A stretch of DNA of 18,557 nucleotides, from positions 1 through 18,557 of the forward strand of contig CALAVA010000243.1 of the NCBI GenBank assembly GCA_937892025.1. The letters are read 5' to 3'. This stretch comes from an uncultured Bacteroidales bacterium. GTDB lineage: Bacteria > Bacteroidota > Bacteroidia > Bacteroidales > WCHB1-69. Below, one piece after another: positions 1 through 7,264 of this stretch (the stretch's first letter is position 1; each line of letters opens with the position of its first letter). The notes below the pieces were generated by a model. That model saw only the letters and a program-made list of their open reading frames with translations. It was not told where the DNA came from and did not search any database. Both the position numbers and the translations under genes were made by a program.

Positions 1-2
1 GT

Positions 3-767
3 GGTGTGTTATTTCATGCAACAGCATTGCGACAAAGAATTGCTTGTCAAGACTTTTCTTTGTACGCATTTAAACCGACATTTGATGATTTTGTCCATTT
101 AGATATGCAAGATGTTATGGAAGAAATACAAAGTGCTTATAGTCAATACGGAATAAATGGAACAGTTGTGATTACTAAAAGTAATAAGCAAGCCAATATG
201 CTCAACAATGTTATTCGCAACAAGTTGTTGTTTATGGAAAATGAATTGGATTGTGGTGATTTTGTGATGAGTGTGAAAAACAATTATTTTTGGTTGCCCG
301 AAACGGCAGCGACACCTTTTATTGCCAATGGTGATATTTTGGAAGTGTTATCGGTGCGTCATTATGAAGAGTTTGCAGGATTTAGATTTGCCACCATTCG
401 TTTTCGTATGATTGATTATGAGGGAGAATCTATTGAAGCAAAAGTAATTTTAGACACGTTAACAACAGAAGAAGCGGCTTTGTCTTATGAAAAAAGCATG
501 CAATTGTATGCTGCTGTAGAAGAAAAATATAATTATTTGACAAGCAAAAAGAAACGTTTGGAGGCTATACGACAAGATAAATATCTCAATGCTCTTCAAA
601 TCAAATTTGCTTATGCTCAAACATGTCACAAAACACAAGGTGGGCAATGGGAAAAAGTATTTGTCTTTCAATGGCATACATCACAACAAGAATCTGTGGA
701 GTATTACAGATGGGCATATACTGCTCTTACTCGTGCAAAAAGAAAAATATTTCTAATTGGTCATTGA
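3..767 (+). CDS. RecD-like ATP-dependent DNA helicase, C-terminal part (5' end outside window)
   Basis: This is the last 255 or so codons of a superfamily 1 helicase. The frame is already open at the left edge, so the GTG at position 6 is probably an internal valine, not a start. Visible marks of the RecD/UvrD C-terminal helicase core are the run VVITKSNKQANMLN, the GDFVMSVKNNYFWL and IANGD segments of the OB/SH3-like insert, the motif V-like block FAYAQTCHKTQGGQW, and motif VI YRWAYTALTRAKRKIFLI near the end. Bacteroidales carry a single-protein RecD-like helicase with exactly this ending, and I infer the same here: ATP-driven duplex unwinding in DNA repair or recombination. The Walker A and B motifs would lie upstream of the window. 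Its stop codon is only five bases from the stop of the convergent porX. No terminator hairpin is visible between them. Confidence 0.85.
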   Translation, partial: GVLFHATALRQRIACQDFSLYAFKPTFDDFVHLDMQDVMEEIQSAYSQYGINGTVVITKSNKQANMLNNVIRNKLLFMENELDCGDFVMSVKNNYFWLPETAATPFIANGDILEVLSVRHYEEFAGFRFATIRFRMIDYEGESIEAKVILDTLTTEEAALSYEKSMQLYAAVEEKYNYLTSKKKRLEAIRQDKYLNALQIKFAYAQTCHKTQGGQWEKVFVFQWHTSQQESVEYYRWAYTALTRAKRKIFLIGH

Positions 768-772
768 GCCAT

Positions 773-2329
773 TTATTTAGGAGAAAGACAAGCAAAAGGC
801 ACCAAAATTTCTTCCATAGAAATACCTCCATGTTGGAAAGTATCTTTATAATAATTAACGTAATAATTATAATTGTTAGGATAAGCAAAAAAAGCATTTC
901 CTAAGGCAAAAATATATTTAGAACTAATATTTAATTTAGGCAAATAAATATCGTGAGGATTATTCACGGCAAATATATCTTTATCGGAATAATTAAGATT
1001 TTTGCCAATTTTGTATCTTAAATTAGTGCTTGTTTCTTTATCGCCGATAATTTTTATAGGATTCTGAATACGTATGGAACCATGGTCAGTGGTAATAAAA
1101 ACCTTTGCTTTTTTTTCTGCCAAGAATGTCAGCATATCCATTAATGGTGAATGTTGAAACCACGATAAGGTTAAAGAACGATATGAGGATTCATCATTTG
1201 CCAATTCCCTCACTATATCCACATCGGTGTGGGCATGAGATAACATGTCTATAAAATTGTAAATAACCACATTAAGCGGTGTTTTTATTGTGTTTGACAA
1301 ATTATCGTTGGTTTTTTTTGCAAATTCTTGATTTAACACTTTTGAATAGGAATGCTTTATATTGAATCCATATCGTTTTAGATATTCATCTAATAGTTGA
1401 TGTTCGTGGTCGTTTTTGTTTCCTTCCTCATTTTCATCGACCCAATAATTGGGGTATTTTTTTGCAATTTCACTGGGCATAAGTCCACTAAAAAGAGCGT
1501 TTCTGGCAAATAGTGTTGCTGTTGGCAAAATGCTGTAATAGATTTCATCGCGTTCTATTCTAAACAATTTGTTTATACTTGGTTGTAATGTTTTCCATTG
1601 ATCGTATCGCAAATTGTCCAACACAATGAGATAAACGGGGTGCTGTTGTTGAAGGGCAGGAAACAAGCGTTCTTTAAGAATGGTGTGCGACATCAGCGGT
1701 TTGTCTTCAGAGCGATTGTTTATCCAATTGATATAGTTTTTAGCGATGAAACGACAAAACAAATTATTGGCTTCTTCTTTTTGCGAACGGAATATGTTTT
1801 TTATATTTTCATCGTTTGTGTTTTCCAATTCCATATCCCAATAGACAAGTTCTTTATACATGTCTATCCATTCAGAAGGAGACATGGCGTTCATCAGTTT
1901 CATGCTGATGGTACGAAATTGTTGTTGGTAATCAGAAGAATTTTTTTCTGTAACAAATCGGCTATTTTCGGTGTGTTTTTTTAAACAATGCAATATTTGA
2001 TGTGGATTGACAGGTTTAATGAGATAATCCTTGATATTTGCTCCGATAGCATCTTCCATAATATGTTCTTCTTCACTTTTGGTAATCATCACAATAGGCA
2101 AAGAAGCAAAATGGGTTTTTATTCGGGTTATTGTTTCTAACCCTGTCAATCCGGGCATATTTTCATCAAGAAAAACAATATCAAATACTTGTTTTTTTAG
2201 TTCTTCCAGTGCTTCGTTGCCACTTTTTACGGTAACAACTTCGTAGCCTTTTTGATTGAGAAAGATGATATGTGGTTTTAATAAATCAATTTCATCGTCT
2301 GCCCACAATATTTTTATTTTATCTGTCAT
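773..2329 (-). CDS. porX: PorX, two-component response regulator with PglZ/alkaline phosphatase-like domain (T9SS regulator)
   Basis: The 518-residue protein has an N-terminal CheY-like receiver domain (about residues 3-120) and a C-terminal PglZ-type alkaline phosphatase superfamily domain (about 230-518). Receiver landmarks are the acidic pair D11/D12, the phospho-acceptor D55 in FLDENMPG, T83 and K105 in the LIKP motif. In the effector domain the metal-site residues are visible: D238 in VLDNLRYD, T270/T272 in PTATLFARNA, D361 and H365 in FIDMLSHAH, and D415/H416 in TTDHGS. This architecture and length match PorX, which with the PorY kinase controls type IX secretion genes. The Porphyromonas protein is reported to be a zinc-dependent phosphodiesterase acting on oligonucleotides. 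All key residues are kept, so it should be active. It is 41 bases downstream of the YqeY-domain gene and may be co-transcribed with it. No porY is in the window. Confidence 0.93.
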   Translation of the reverse strand: MTDKIKILWADDEIDLLKPHIIFLNQKGYEVVTVKSGNEALEELKKQVFDIVFLDENMPGLTGLETITRIKTHFASLPIVMITKSEEEHIMEDAIGANIKDYLIKPVNPHQILHCLKKHTENSRFVTEKNSSDYQQQFRTISMKLMNAMSPSEWIDMYKELVYWDMELENTNDENIKNIFRSQKEEANNLFCRFIAKNYINWINNRSEDKPLMSHTILKERLFPALQQQHPVYLIVLDNLRYDQWKTLQPSINKLFRIERDEIYYSILPTATLFARNALFSGLMPSEIAKKYPNYWVDENEEGNKNDHEHQLLDEYLKRYGFNIKHSYSKVLNQEFAKKTNDNLSNTIKTPLNVVIYNFIDMLSHAHTDVDIVRELANDESSYRSLTLSWFQHSPLMDMLTFLAEKKAKVFITTDHGSIRIQNPIKIIGDKETSTNLRYKIGKNLNYSDKDIFAVNNPHDIYLPKLNISSKYIFALGNAFFAYPNNYNYYVNYYKDTFQHGGISMEEILVPFACLSPK

Positions 2330-2370
2330 TGTTTTATTTTATACAACGAAAATATAATGTCGTTTATTTT

Positions 2371-2817
2371 TTACGATAAAAGTTGTTTAACAATATCGGC
2401 AATGGTTTTGTTTTCAGCTTTTCCTGCTAAAGCTTTGCTTGCCAAGCCCATGGCTTTGCCCATGCCTTTGATGTCAGTAATGTTTTCTTGTTCAAGAATT
2501 TGTTTTACAATTGATGTGATTTCTTCGGTGGATAATTGTTCGGGAAGATATTTAGAGATAACGTTCAATTGAGCCATTTCTTCTTGATAGAGGTCTTCTC
2601 TGTTTTGTGATTTATACAATTCTGCTGATTCTTTGCGTTGTTTTGCCAATTTTTGTAGGGTTTGCATTGCAATTTCATCTGTAATTTCTGAAGCATTTTT
2701 TTCAGTTTTCAACAATAAGATGGCAGATTTTATTGCTCTAAGTGCATTTAAACTTTCTTTGTCTTTTTGGAGCATAGCGGCCTTGATATCGGCATTGATT
2801 CTTTCTTCAAAATTCAT
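2371..2817 (-). CDS. GatB/YqeY domain-containing protein
   Basis: The 148-residue protein matches the stand-alone YqeY family in length and pattern. It has a helical N-terminal half (MNFEERINADIKAAMLQKDKESLNALRAIKSA region), a charged middle with QRKESAELY, and the typical tail GMGKAMGLASKALAGKAENK ending in a hydrophobic helix. The family shares the tail domain of the GatB subunit of glutamyl-tRNA amidotransferase, which contacts tRNA. The role of free-standing YqeY proteins is not well defined, though a link to aminoacyl-tRNA handling is usually inferred. It is cytosolic, with no signal peptide. The gene precedes porX on the same strand. A run of 12 A residues sits eight bases before its start codon. 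Confidence 0.9.
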   Translation of the reverse strand: MNFEERINADIKAAMLQKDKESLNALRAIKSAILLLKTEKNASEITDEIAMQTLQKLAKQRKESAELYKSQNREDLYQEEMAQLNVISKYLPEQLSTEEITSIVKQILEQENITDIKGMGKAMGLASKALAGKAENKTIADIVKQLLS

Positions 2818-2825
2818 AGTATCTG

Positions 2826-2837
2826 TTTTTTTTTTTT
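2826..2837 (-). repeat. 12-base homopolymer (poly-A on the coding strand) in the YqeY leader
   Basis: There is an uninterrupted run of 12 T residues on the plus strand, which is poly-A on the strand carrying the YqeY-domain gene. It ends eight bases before the ATG. A-rich sequence before the start is usual for translation initiation in Bacteroidota, and a tract this long can also vary in length by slippage. I only see the tract. Any effect on expression is inferred. Confidence 0.6.
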
Positions 2838-2860
2838 AAGTTAATAGACTAATTATTTTA

Positions 2861-2868
2861 CAAAAATA
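2861..2868 (-). promoter_or_regulatory. Possible -7 box for the YqeY-porX unit
   Basis: On the minus strand this reads TATTTTTG, matching the Bacteroidetes -7 consensus TAnnTTTG. It lies 43 bases upstream of the YqeY-domain start codon. I see no TTTG -33 box at the expected distance, and such boxes arise often by chance in AT-rich DNA. Confidence 0.25.
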
Positions 2869-2976
2869 CACAAAAAACATATATGTGAGAAAGGGTGTTT
2901 TAGATAAAAATATGAACAAGACAAATTCAAAGATGTCAATGTTTTATTGTGTTTTTTATAGGTGAATATATATAAC

Positions 2977-3000
2977 AAAAGACGGGAATACCCGTCTTTT
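2977..3000 (-). terminator. Hairpin terminator behind the 3-phosphoglycerate dehydrogenase gene
   Basis: This is a perfect 10-base-pair inverted repeat, AAAAGACGGG paired with CCCGTCTTTT around the four-base loop AATA. It sits 21 bases after the stop codon of the minus-strand dehydrogenase gene. The GC core with the A/T end forms the U-rich 3' flank on both strands, so it could stop transcription either way. Its position makes it the terminator of the dehydrogenase transcript and separates that gene from the YqeY-porX unit. Confidence 0.85.
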
Positions 3001-3021
3001 GTTTAGCAAAGTTTTGCAATT

Positions 3022-3942
3022 TTATTTATTAACCTGAAAGGTTTTGTCTCCTGTTTGGAAGAATTTCACAATTTGGTTAGCAGCGGCCAAGCCAGCGTTG
3101 ATGTTAGCTTCAGCGGTTTCTGCTCCCATTTTCTTTGGTGTAGCAAAGAATCTTGTTCCGAATTTTTCTTTCATTTCTTCAACATTGATTGGAGCGATGT
3201 CTGTACAATATTTCAAATCGGTTCTTTCTTCCATTACTTTTACAAGTTCTTCTTCATTGATAACTTCTTTGCGGGCGGTATTGATAAGGCAACCACCTTT
3301 TGGCATTTTGGATAACAAGTTGTATCCGATAGATTTTTTTGTTTGTTCATTAGCAGGAATATGTAAAGAGATGTAATGACAAGTAGTGTAAAGGTCTTCC
3401 ATTTTTTCTATAGGAATAATACCTTCTGCTTTCATTTTGTCAGCAGGTACAAATGGGTCAAAAGCATACACTTCCATACCAAAACCTTTGGCAATATGTG
3501 CAGCCAAACGTCCAACATTGCCGTATGCGTGAATACCTAATTTTTTGCCTTTCAATTCACTGCCAGTTCCTGGTGTGTATTGATTACGTGCCATATAAAC
3601 CATCATACCTAACGCTAATTCAGCGACAGCATTTGAGTTTTGTCCGGGTGTATTCATAGCAACGATGCCTTTTTCTGTGCAAGCGGCAAGGTCAAGGTTG
3701 TCAAAACCTGCACCGGCTCTTACGACTATTTTGAGGTTTTTAGCAGCGGCTATTACTTCTTTGGTAACCTTATCAGAGCGAACAATCAAAGCGTCTGCGT
3801 CTGCAACGGCTTTGTAAAAATCGTTTACATCGGTGTATTTTTCCAATAATGCTAAAGTGTAACCTGCTCCTTCAACAATGTTACGAATGCCCTCAACGGC
3901 GGTTTTTGCAAATGGTTTTTCTGTTGCAACTAATACTTTCAT
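3022..3942 (-). CDS. serA: D-3-phosphoglycerate dehydrogenase (short Bacteroidetes type)
   Basis: The 306-residue protein is a D-isomer-specific 2-hydroxyacid dehydrogenase, inferred to oxidise 3-phosphoglycerate to 3-phosphohydroxypyruvate as the first step of serine synthesis. The NAD-binding domain contains LGIHAYGNVGR (135-145), where alanine stands in for the first glycine of the usual GxGxxG, followed by the acidic D162. The substrate loop VVRAGAGFDNLDL (73-85) and catalytic arginine R224 in NTARKE are present. At the usual catalytic histidine the protein reads ATPKKMGAE (267-275), with lysine instead. As I recall, this substitution is shared by other Bacteroidetes short PGDHs. There is no ACT or ASB regulatory domain, so classical serine feedback is unlikely. 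The serC partner common in Bacteroidetes is not beside it. The substrate call rests on family resemblance only. Confidence 0.85.
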   Translation of the reverse strand: MKVLVATEKPFAKTAVEGIRNIVEGAGYTLALLEKYTDVNDFYKAVADADALIVRSDKVTKEVIAAAKNLKIVVRAGAGFDNLDLAACTEKGIVAMNTPGQNSNAVAELALGMMVYMARNQYTPGTGSELKGKKLGIHAYGNVGRLAAHIAKGFGMEVYAFDPFVPADKMKAEGIIPIEKMEDLYTTCHYISLHIPANEQTKKSIGYNLLSKMPKGGCLINTARKEVINEEELVKVMEERTDLKYCTDIAPINVEEMKEKFGTRFFATPKKMGAETAEANINAGLAAANQIVKFFQTGDKTFQVNK

Positions 3943-3989
3943 ATCTTTTTATTATTTTTATTTGTTAAATGTTCATTGTTATAGTTTTG

Positions 3990-3997
3990 CAAAGATA
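3990..3997 (-). promoter_or_regulatory. Putative -7 box of the serA promoter
   Basis: On the minus strand this is TATCTTTG, an exact match to the Bacteroidetes TAnnTTTG -7 element. It lies 47 bases before the serA start codon in an AT-rich spacer between ruvC and serA. The same octamer occurs before ruvC and gldB in this window. A matching -33 TTTG is not obvious. Confidence 0.45.
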
Positions 3998-4035
3998 GAA
4001 AATTTATTTGAAATAATAATCGTTTTTTAGAGAGT

Positions 4036-4602
4036 TTATTTTATTATTCTATTTTTATTTTCTTCCACAAAGTGTTTCCATGAGTTTTTTTTAGTTTTAT
4101 GTTTTTGTACAATAGGTATATTAGCATTTTGCAGATAATGGCAATAGGCTATAGCCAAGGCATCGGTGGCGTCAAATGTGGGAATTGATTCTATTTGAAA
4201 GACATATTGCAACATGGCGGCGACTTGCTCTTTTGTGGAGTTGTTGCGTCCAGTAACGGCTGCTTTAATTTTTGTCGGAGCATATTCAAAGACAGGTATG
4301 TTTTTATGCAAAGCAGCGGCAATAGCAACCCCTTGTGCCCGACCTAATTTGAGCATAGATTGAATGTTTTTGCCTAAAAATTGAGTCTCTATAGCCATGC
4401 TATCAGGTTGATAAGTGGCAATTAAATGAGAAACAAAATCAAAGGTTTCAATCAATTTCTCTAATTGATTTTTTTTTGCATTTATCTTCAAAATATCCAT
4501 TTTTACAAGGGAAATTGTTGTATCTTTGGCACAAATAATTCCGTAGCCCATAATGTTGGTACCGGGGTCAATTCCAAGAATGGTTTGTTGTTGGTTTTGC
4601 AT
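4036..4602 (-). CDS. ruvC: RuvC, crossover junction endodeoxyribonuclease
   Basis: RuvC is a dimeric Holliday-junction resolvase that cuts four-way junctions during recombinational repair, working with RuvAB. The 188-residue protein shows the four acidic catalytic positions of the RNase H-like fold: D12 in ILGIDPGT, E72 in AIETQF, and D144 and D147 in FDATDALA. The motif KLGRAQGVA (85-93) and VTGRNNSTKEQV also fit the family. Length is slightly above the E. coli enzyme, with a lysine-rich tail. No ruvA or ruvB is in the window. Its start codon lies only 21 bases from the start of the divergent membrane protein gene. Confidence 0.95.
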   Translation of the reverse strand: MQNQQQTILGIDPGTNIMGYGIICAKDTTISLVKMDILKINAKKNQLEKLIETFDFVSHLIATYQPDSMAIETQFLGKNIQSMLKLGRAQGVAIAAALHKNIPVFEYAPTKIKAAVTGRNNSTKEQVAAMLQYVFQIESIPTFDATDALAIAYCHYLQNANIPIVQKHKTKKNSWKHFVEENKNRIIK

Positions 4603-4623
4603 ATTTAAAATAATATTTCGACA

Positions 4624-5652
4624 ATGGTCAATGATGTTGCAAAGATACTAAAAAGACTGAATATAGCAGCGTGTGTTATTATTTTGACATTAAGTTATAT
4701 TTTTGTCTTCACTCGCTTGTTTAGACAAGATGGTTTGACGGATATTGTCTCTTTTTTTATGACCTTTGACATCAAGGACAAAATGCTGTATTTGTTACTG
4801 CTATTAGTTTTTATGTTTATCAATTGGGGAATAGAGAGTAACAAATGGCGATATGTTTTAAGCAAAGAGTATCAACTATCATTTTTTAAAGCCTTGCAGG
4901 CAACTTTTTTGGGTGTGTGTGTTAGTTTTATCTTTCCCAATCGGTCTGGGGATTTTTTGGGGAGAGGCTTTGCATTGCCACAAGGGTTTGCCTTAAAAGG
5001 TGCTGCTGCCACTATTTTGGGAAATTTTTCACAACTGATTGTAACGCTTATAATGGGTGTGATAGGGGGAGGATATATGTTGTTGGCACATTTTTATCAT
5101 TCGGTGGATACGTTAGTTTTGTGCCTTGTTTTTTTTCTTGTGTTTTTATTGTTGATATTCTTTTTATACATCTATTTTAATATTGGAAAAATATATAGGC
5201 TATGCCAAAAGATAGGTTGGTTGCAACAATCAAATTGGATGGAAAAACTTTGTTTTTTTCAAACTTATACTTTTAAAGAATTATTGAATATATTGTTGTT
5301 TTCTGTGGGTAGATATGTTGTTTTTGTTGTACAAATGTATTTTGCTTTTCAGGTTTTTGAACTATCATTCCCGATATGTCCATTTGTGATGATGACATTT
5401 TTGTATTTTTTGTTTACCAGTTTGGTTCCGACTTGGGTTTTGAGTGAATTGGGAGTTAGGGCTTCGGTGGCCTTATTGTTATATGCAGATTCTGCTTTGT
5501 TGGTTTCGGCCTCAGGAGTAACAGACCTTTCAATAGTGGCAGCCACGACATTTTTATGGCTCTTGAATGTTGTTTTGCCTGCTTTAATCGGTTCATTTTT
5601 CGTTTTTTCTTTACGTGTTTTTAGAACAAAAACCACAACTACAAATGACTAA
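4624..5652 (+). CDS. Flippase-like integral membrane protein (UPF0104 / lysylphosphatidylglycerol synthase TM-domain type)
   Basis: The 342-residue protein is almost wholly hydrophobic, with about seven to eight predicted membrane spans starting at residues 14-31. The signature of the family is the segment after the second span: NWGIESNKWRYVLS (about 67-80), then the loop SFIFPNRSGDFLGRGFALP (about 100-118), which matches the P-x-R-x-G-[DE]-x-x-R pattern of UPF0104/AglD/MprF-like membrane domains. Members are thought to move or modify lipid-linked substrates; MprF flips lysyl-phosphatidylglycerol. There is no aminoacyl-transferase domain here. The next gene, a membrane glycosyltransferase, overlaps its end, so a shared job in envelope glycolipid or glycan assembly is a reasonable inference. 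The substrate is unknown. Confidence 0.75.
   Translation: MVNDVAKILKRLNIAACVIILTLSYIFVFTRLFRQDGLTDIVSFFMTFDIKDKMLYLLLLLVFMFINWGIESNKWRYVLSKEYQLSFFKALQATFLGVCVSFIFPNRSGDFLGRGFALPQGFALKGAAATILGNFSQLIVTLIMGVIGGGYMLLAHFYHSVDTLVLCLVFFLVFLLLIFFLYIYFNIGKIYRLCQKIGWLQQSNWMEKLCFFQTYTFKELLNILLFSVGRYVVFVVQMYFAFQVFELSFPICPFVMMTFLYFLFTSLVPTWVLSELGVRASVALLLYADSALLVSASGVTDLSIVAATTFLWLLNVVLPALIGSFFVFSLRVFRTKTTTTND
4640..4647 (-). promoter_or_regulatory. Putative -7 box of the ruvC promoter, inside the divergent gene
   Basis: The minus strand reads TATCTTTG here, an exact TAnnTTTG match, 37 bases before the ruvC ATG. It lies within codons 6-8 of the divergent flippase-like gene, so the ruvC promoter would be embedded in its neighbour's coding region. 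No clear -33 TTTG is visible. Confidence 0.4.
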
Positions 5653-6832
5653 AATGATGGTTATCAGTTTGTTTTTAATATTTCCGTTTTTCTTATTGTA
5701 TGTTTTTTTTATTTTGAAATTCACTTTTGGCTGGATATGTTTGCATAATGTAGAAAAAACAATTGCTCCCACTCAATTGCCATGTGTTTCAATAATAGTT
5801 ATTTATAGAAACGAATCACATAATATATCCACATTATTACACTCTTTAGAAAAACTAAACTATCCTCCCGATAAATTTGAAATTGTTTTTGTAGACGATC
5901 ATTCTTTTGACAATACAAGCGATATCATTAGTGCTTTTTTTGAACAAAACAAACAGTTTCGTGTTCAGTTGTTAGCTTTGGGAAATGATATTTATGGAAA
6001 GAAACAAGGCATAGAAAAAGCGGTTTATCATGCTTCATATTCATTGATAGCATGTACTGATGCTGATTGTATAGTTCCAGAAAATTGGTTGTATGAGTTT
6101 GTTAATTATTATAATCATCATCAATGTCGTTTGTTGTCTGCTCCGATAGCCTTATGGTCATCTAAGACCTTGCTTGAGCAAATGCAGCAATTGGAGTTTG
6201 GTTCACTAATAGCGACTGCTGCAGGTGCTATTGCCCAACAACAACCTATTATGTGCAATGGTGCCAATCTGTTTTTTGAAAAGGAAATGTATTTTGTTTT
6301 GCACAATGAGATACGAAAAAAGTATCATCTTTTTAGTGGTGATGATATATTTTTGTTACAAGCATGTAAAAAACATTATGGTGCAACCTCTGTCGGTTTT
6401 GTTAAGTCAAGGGGAGCCTTGGTGCAAACATTGCCGTTAAAGAAAGTGAAAGATGTATTGTCCCAGCGAACTCGTTGGGGTGCAAAAACAAAATTTTACA
6501 CCGATAGGTTTACACAATTGTTGGCCTTATGCGTGGCAGTGGTTTCTTGTTCTATTCTCATTTTGTTTGTTTTATCCTGCTTTAAAGTGCTCAAATGGCA
6601 ATTGCCACTATTGTTGTTTGTGTTAAAATTTTTAACGGATTTTCCGATTATGGCTTCTTGGACAAATTTTATACAACAAAAAAGACTCTTGTTTTATTAT
6701 CCAATAACCGCAGTTATTTATCCTTTTTACATTGTAATAGTTGTATGTCTGATGTTTTTTAAAAATAATACTTGGAAATTTCGTCCTTTATCTAAAAAAG
6801 CAAACGATAAAAATGCTACTTTTGCACAATAA
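5645..6832 (+). CDS. Membrane-bound glycosyltransferase, family 2
   Basis: This is a processive-type GT2 enzyme expected to transfer a sugar from a nucleotide-sugar donor at the cytoplasmic face. Numbered from ATG 5645 (395 residues), it has an N-terminal membrane span (about 6-30), a GT-A domain with VSIIVIYRNE (48-57), the donor-site VDDHS (83-87), DAD metal motif (139-141), GDD (232-234) and the Q-x-x-R-W box QRTRWG (274-279), then about three C-terminal spans. An in-frame ATG at 5615 would add ten residues and a 38-base overlap. I prefer 5645 because it gives an eight-base ATGACTAA overlap with the preceding gene and starts just before the membrane span. It is probably co-transcribed with the flippase-like gene. 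The acceptor is unknown. Confidence 0.85.
   Translation: MTKMMVISLFLIFPFFLLYVFFILKFTFGWICLHNVEKTIAPTQLPCVSIIVIYRNESHNISTLLHSLEKLNYPPDKFEIVFVDDHSFDNTSDIISAFFEQNKQFRVQLLALGNDIYGKKQGIEKAVYHASYSLIACTDADCIVPENWLYEFVNYYNHHQCRLLSAPIALWSSKTLLEQMQQLEFGSLIATAAGAIAQQQPIMCNGANLFFEKEMYFVLHNEIRKKYHLFSGDDIFLLQACKKHYGATSVGFVKSRGALVQTLPLKKVKDVLSQRTRWGAKTKFYTDRFTQLLALCVAVVSCSILILFVLSCFKVLKWQLPLLLFVLKFLTDFPIMASWTNFIQQKRLLFYYPITAVIYPFYIVIVVCLMFFKNNTWKFRPLSKKANDKNATFAQ
6817..6824 (+). promoter_or_regulatory. Possible internal -7 box before the DUF2147-deoC pair
   Basis: TACTTTTG matches TAnnTTTG and lies in the last codons of the glycosyltransferase gene, 17 bases before the DUF2147 ATG. It could give the DUF2147-deoC pair its own transcript. 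There is no clear -33 box at the standard spacing. Confidence 0.3.
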
Positions 6833-6841
6833 TTCTAAATA

Positions 6842-7264
6842 ATGAAACGAAAGAATCTTGTATTGTTGTTGATAATATTATCTTGTGGGGCAATGTTCGC
6901 ACAAAATCACGCTGATGATATTGTCGGTTATTATTATTCTCAAGACCCATTTTCAGGTGAGGGTTCACAAACCTATATTTATAAAACAACAAATGGAACC
7001 TATCAAGGACGGGTTTGTTGGGTTGAAAATAAAGAAAAAGAACATTTTATCAATCTCGTTTTTCTGAAAAATCTTACATTTAACGTTAAAGATAATGAAT
7101 GGCAAAATGGTGAAATCAAATACCCCGGTAAAAAAGGTACTTATCAGATGTATATGAAGTTTGAAACAGACAAAAAATTAAAAGTTAGGGGTTACTGGAA
7201 AGTTTCTATGTTGGGAAAATCTATGTATTGGTATAAAGAAGATAAGCAAAGACAAAATGATTAA
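6842..7264 (+). CDS. DUF2147 domain-containing exported protein
   Basis: The 140-residue protein begins with a clear Sec signal peptide (MKRKNLVLLLIILSCGAMFAQ, with likely cleavage after FA-Q around residue 20). The mature part follows the DUF2147 pattern: DDIVGYYYSQDP at the start, YIYKTTNGTYQGRVCWVE, a middle with WQNGEIKYPGKKGTYQMYM, and LKVRGYWKVSMLGKSMYWYK at the end. The family is a small periplasmic or outer-surface beta-rich domain of unknown function, common in Bacteroidetes and Proteobacteria. A cysteine at residue 15 sits inside the hydrophobic core but is not in a convincing lipobox. It overlaps deoC by eight bases, suggesting coupled translation. Confidence 0.85.
   Translation: MKRKNLVLLLIILSCGAMFAQNHADDIVGYYYSQDPFSGEGSQTYIYKTTNGTYQGRVCWVENKEKEHFINLVFLKNLTFNVKDNEWQNGEIKYPGKKGTYQMYMKFETDKKLKVRGYWKVSMLGKSMYWYKEDKQRQND

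Noticed and set aside
6..8. GTG at position 6 as the true start of the helicase gene
   Set aside because: The frame is open to the window edge, and the product would lack the whole ATP-binding half, so the gene must begin upstream.
1598..1984. 128-codon frame on the plus strand inside porX
   Set aside because: It is antisense to the well-supported PglZ/linker region of porX and has no family resemblance.
5615..5644. Longer start for the glycosyltransferase
   Set aside because: It would add ten polar residues before the membrane span and a 38-base overlap; ATG 5645 gives a typical short overlap. It cannot be fully excluded.
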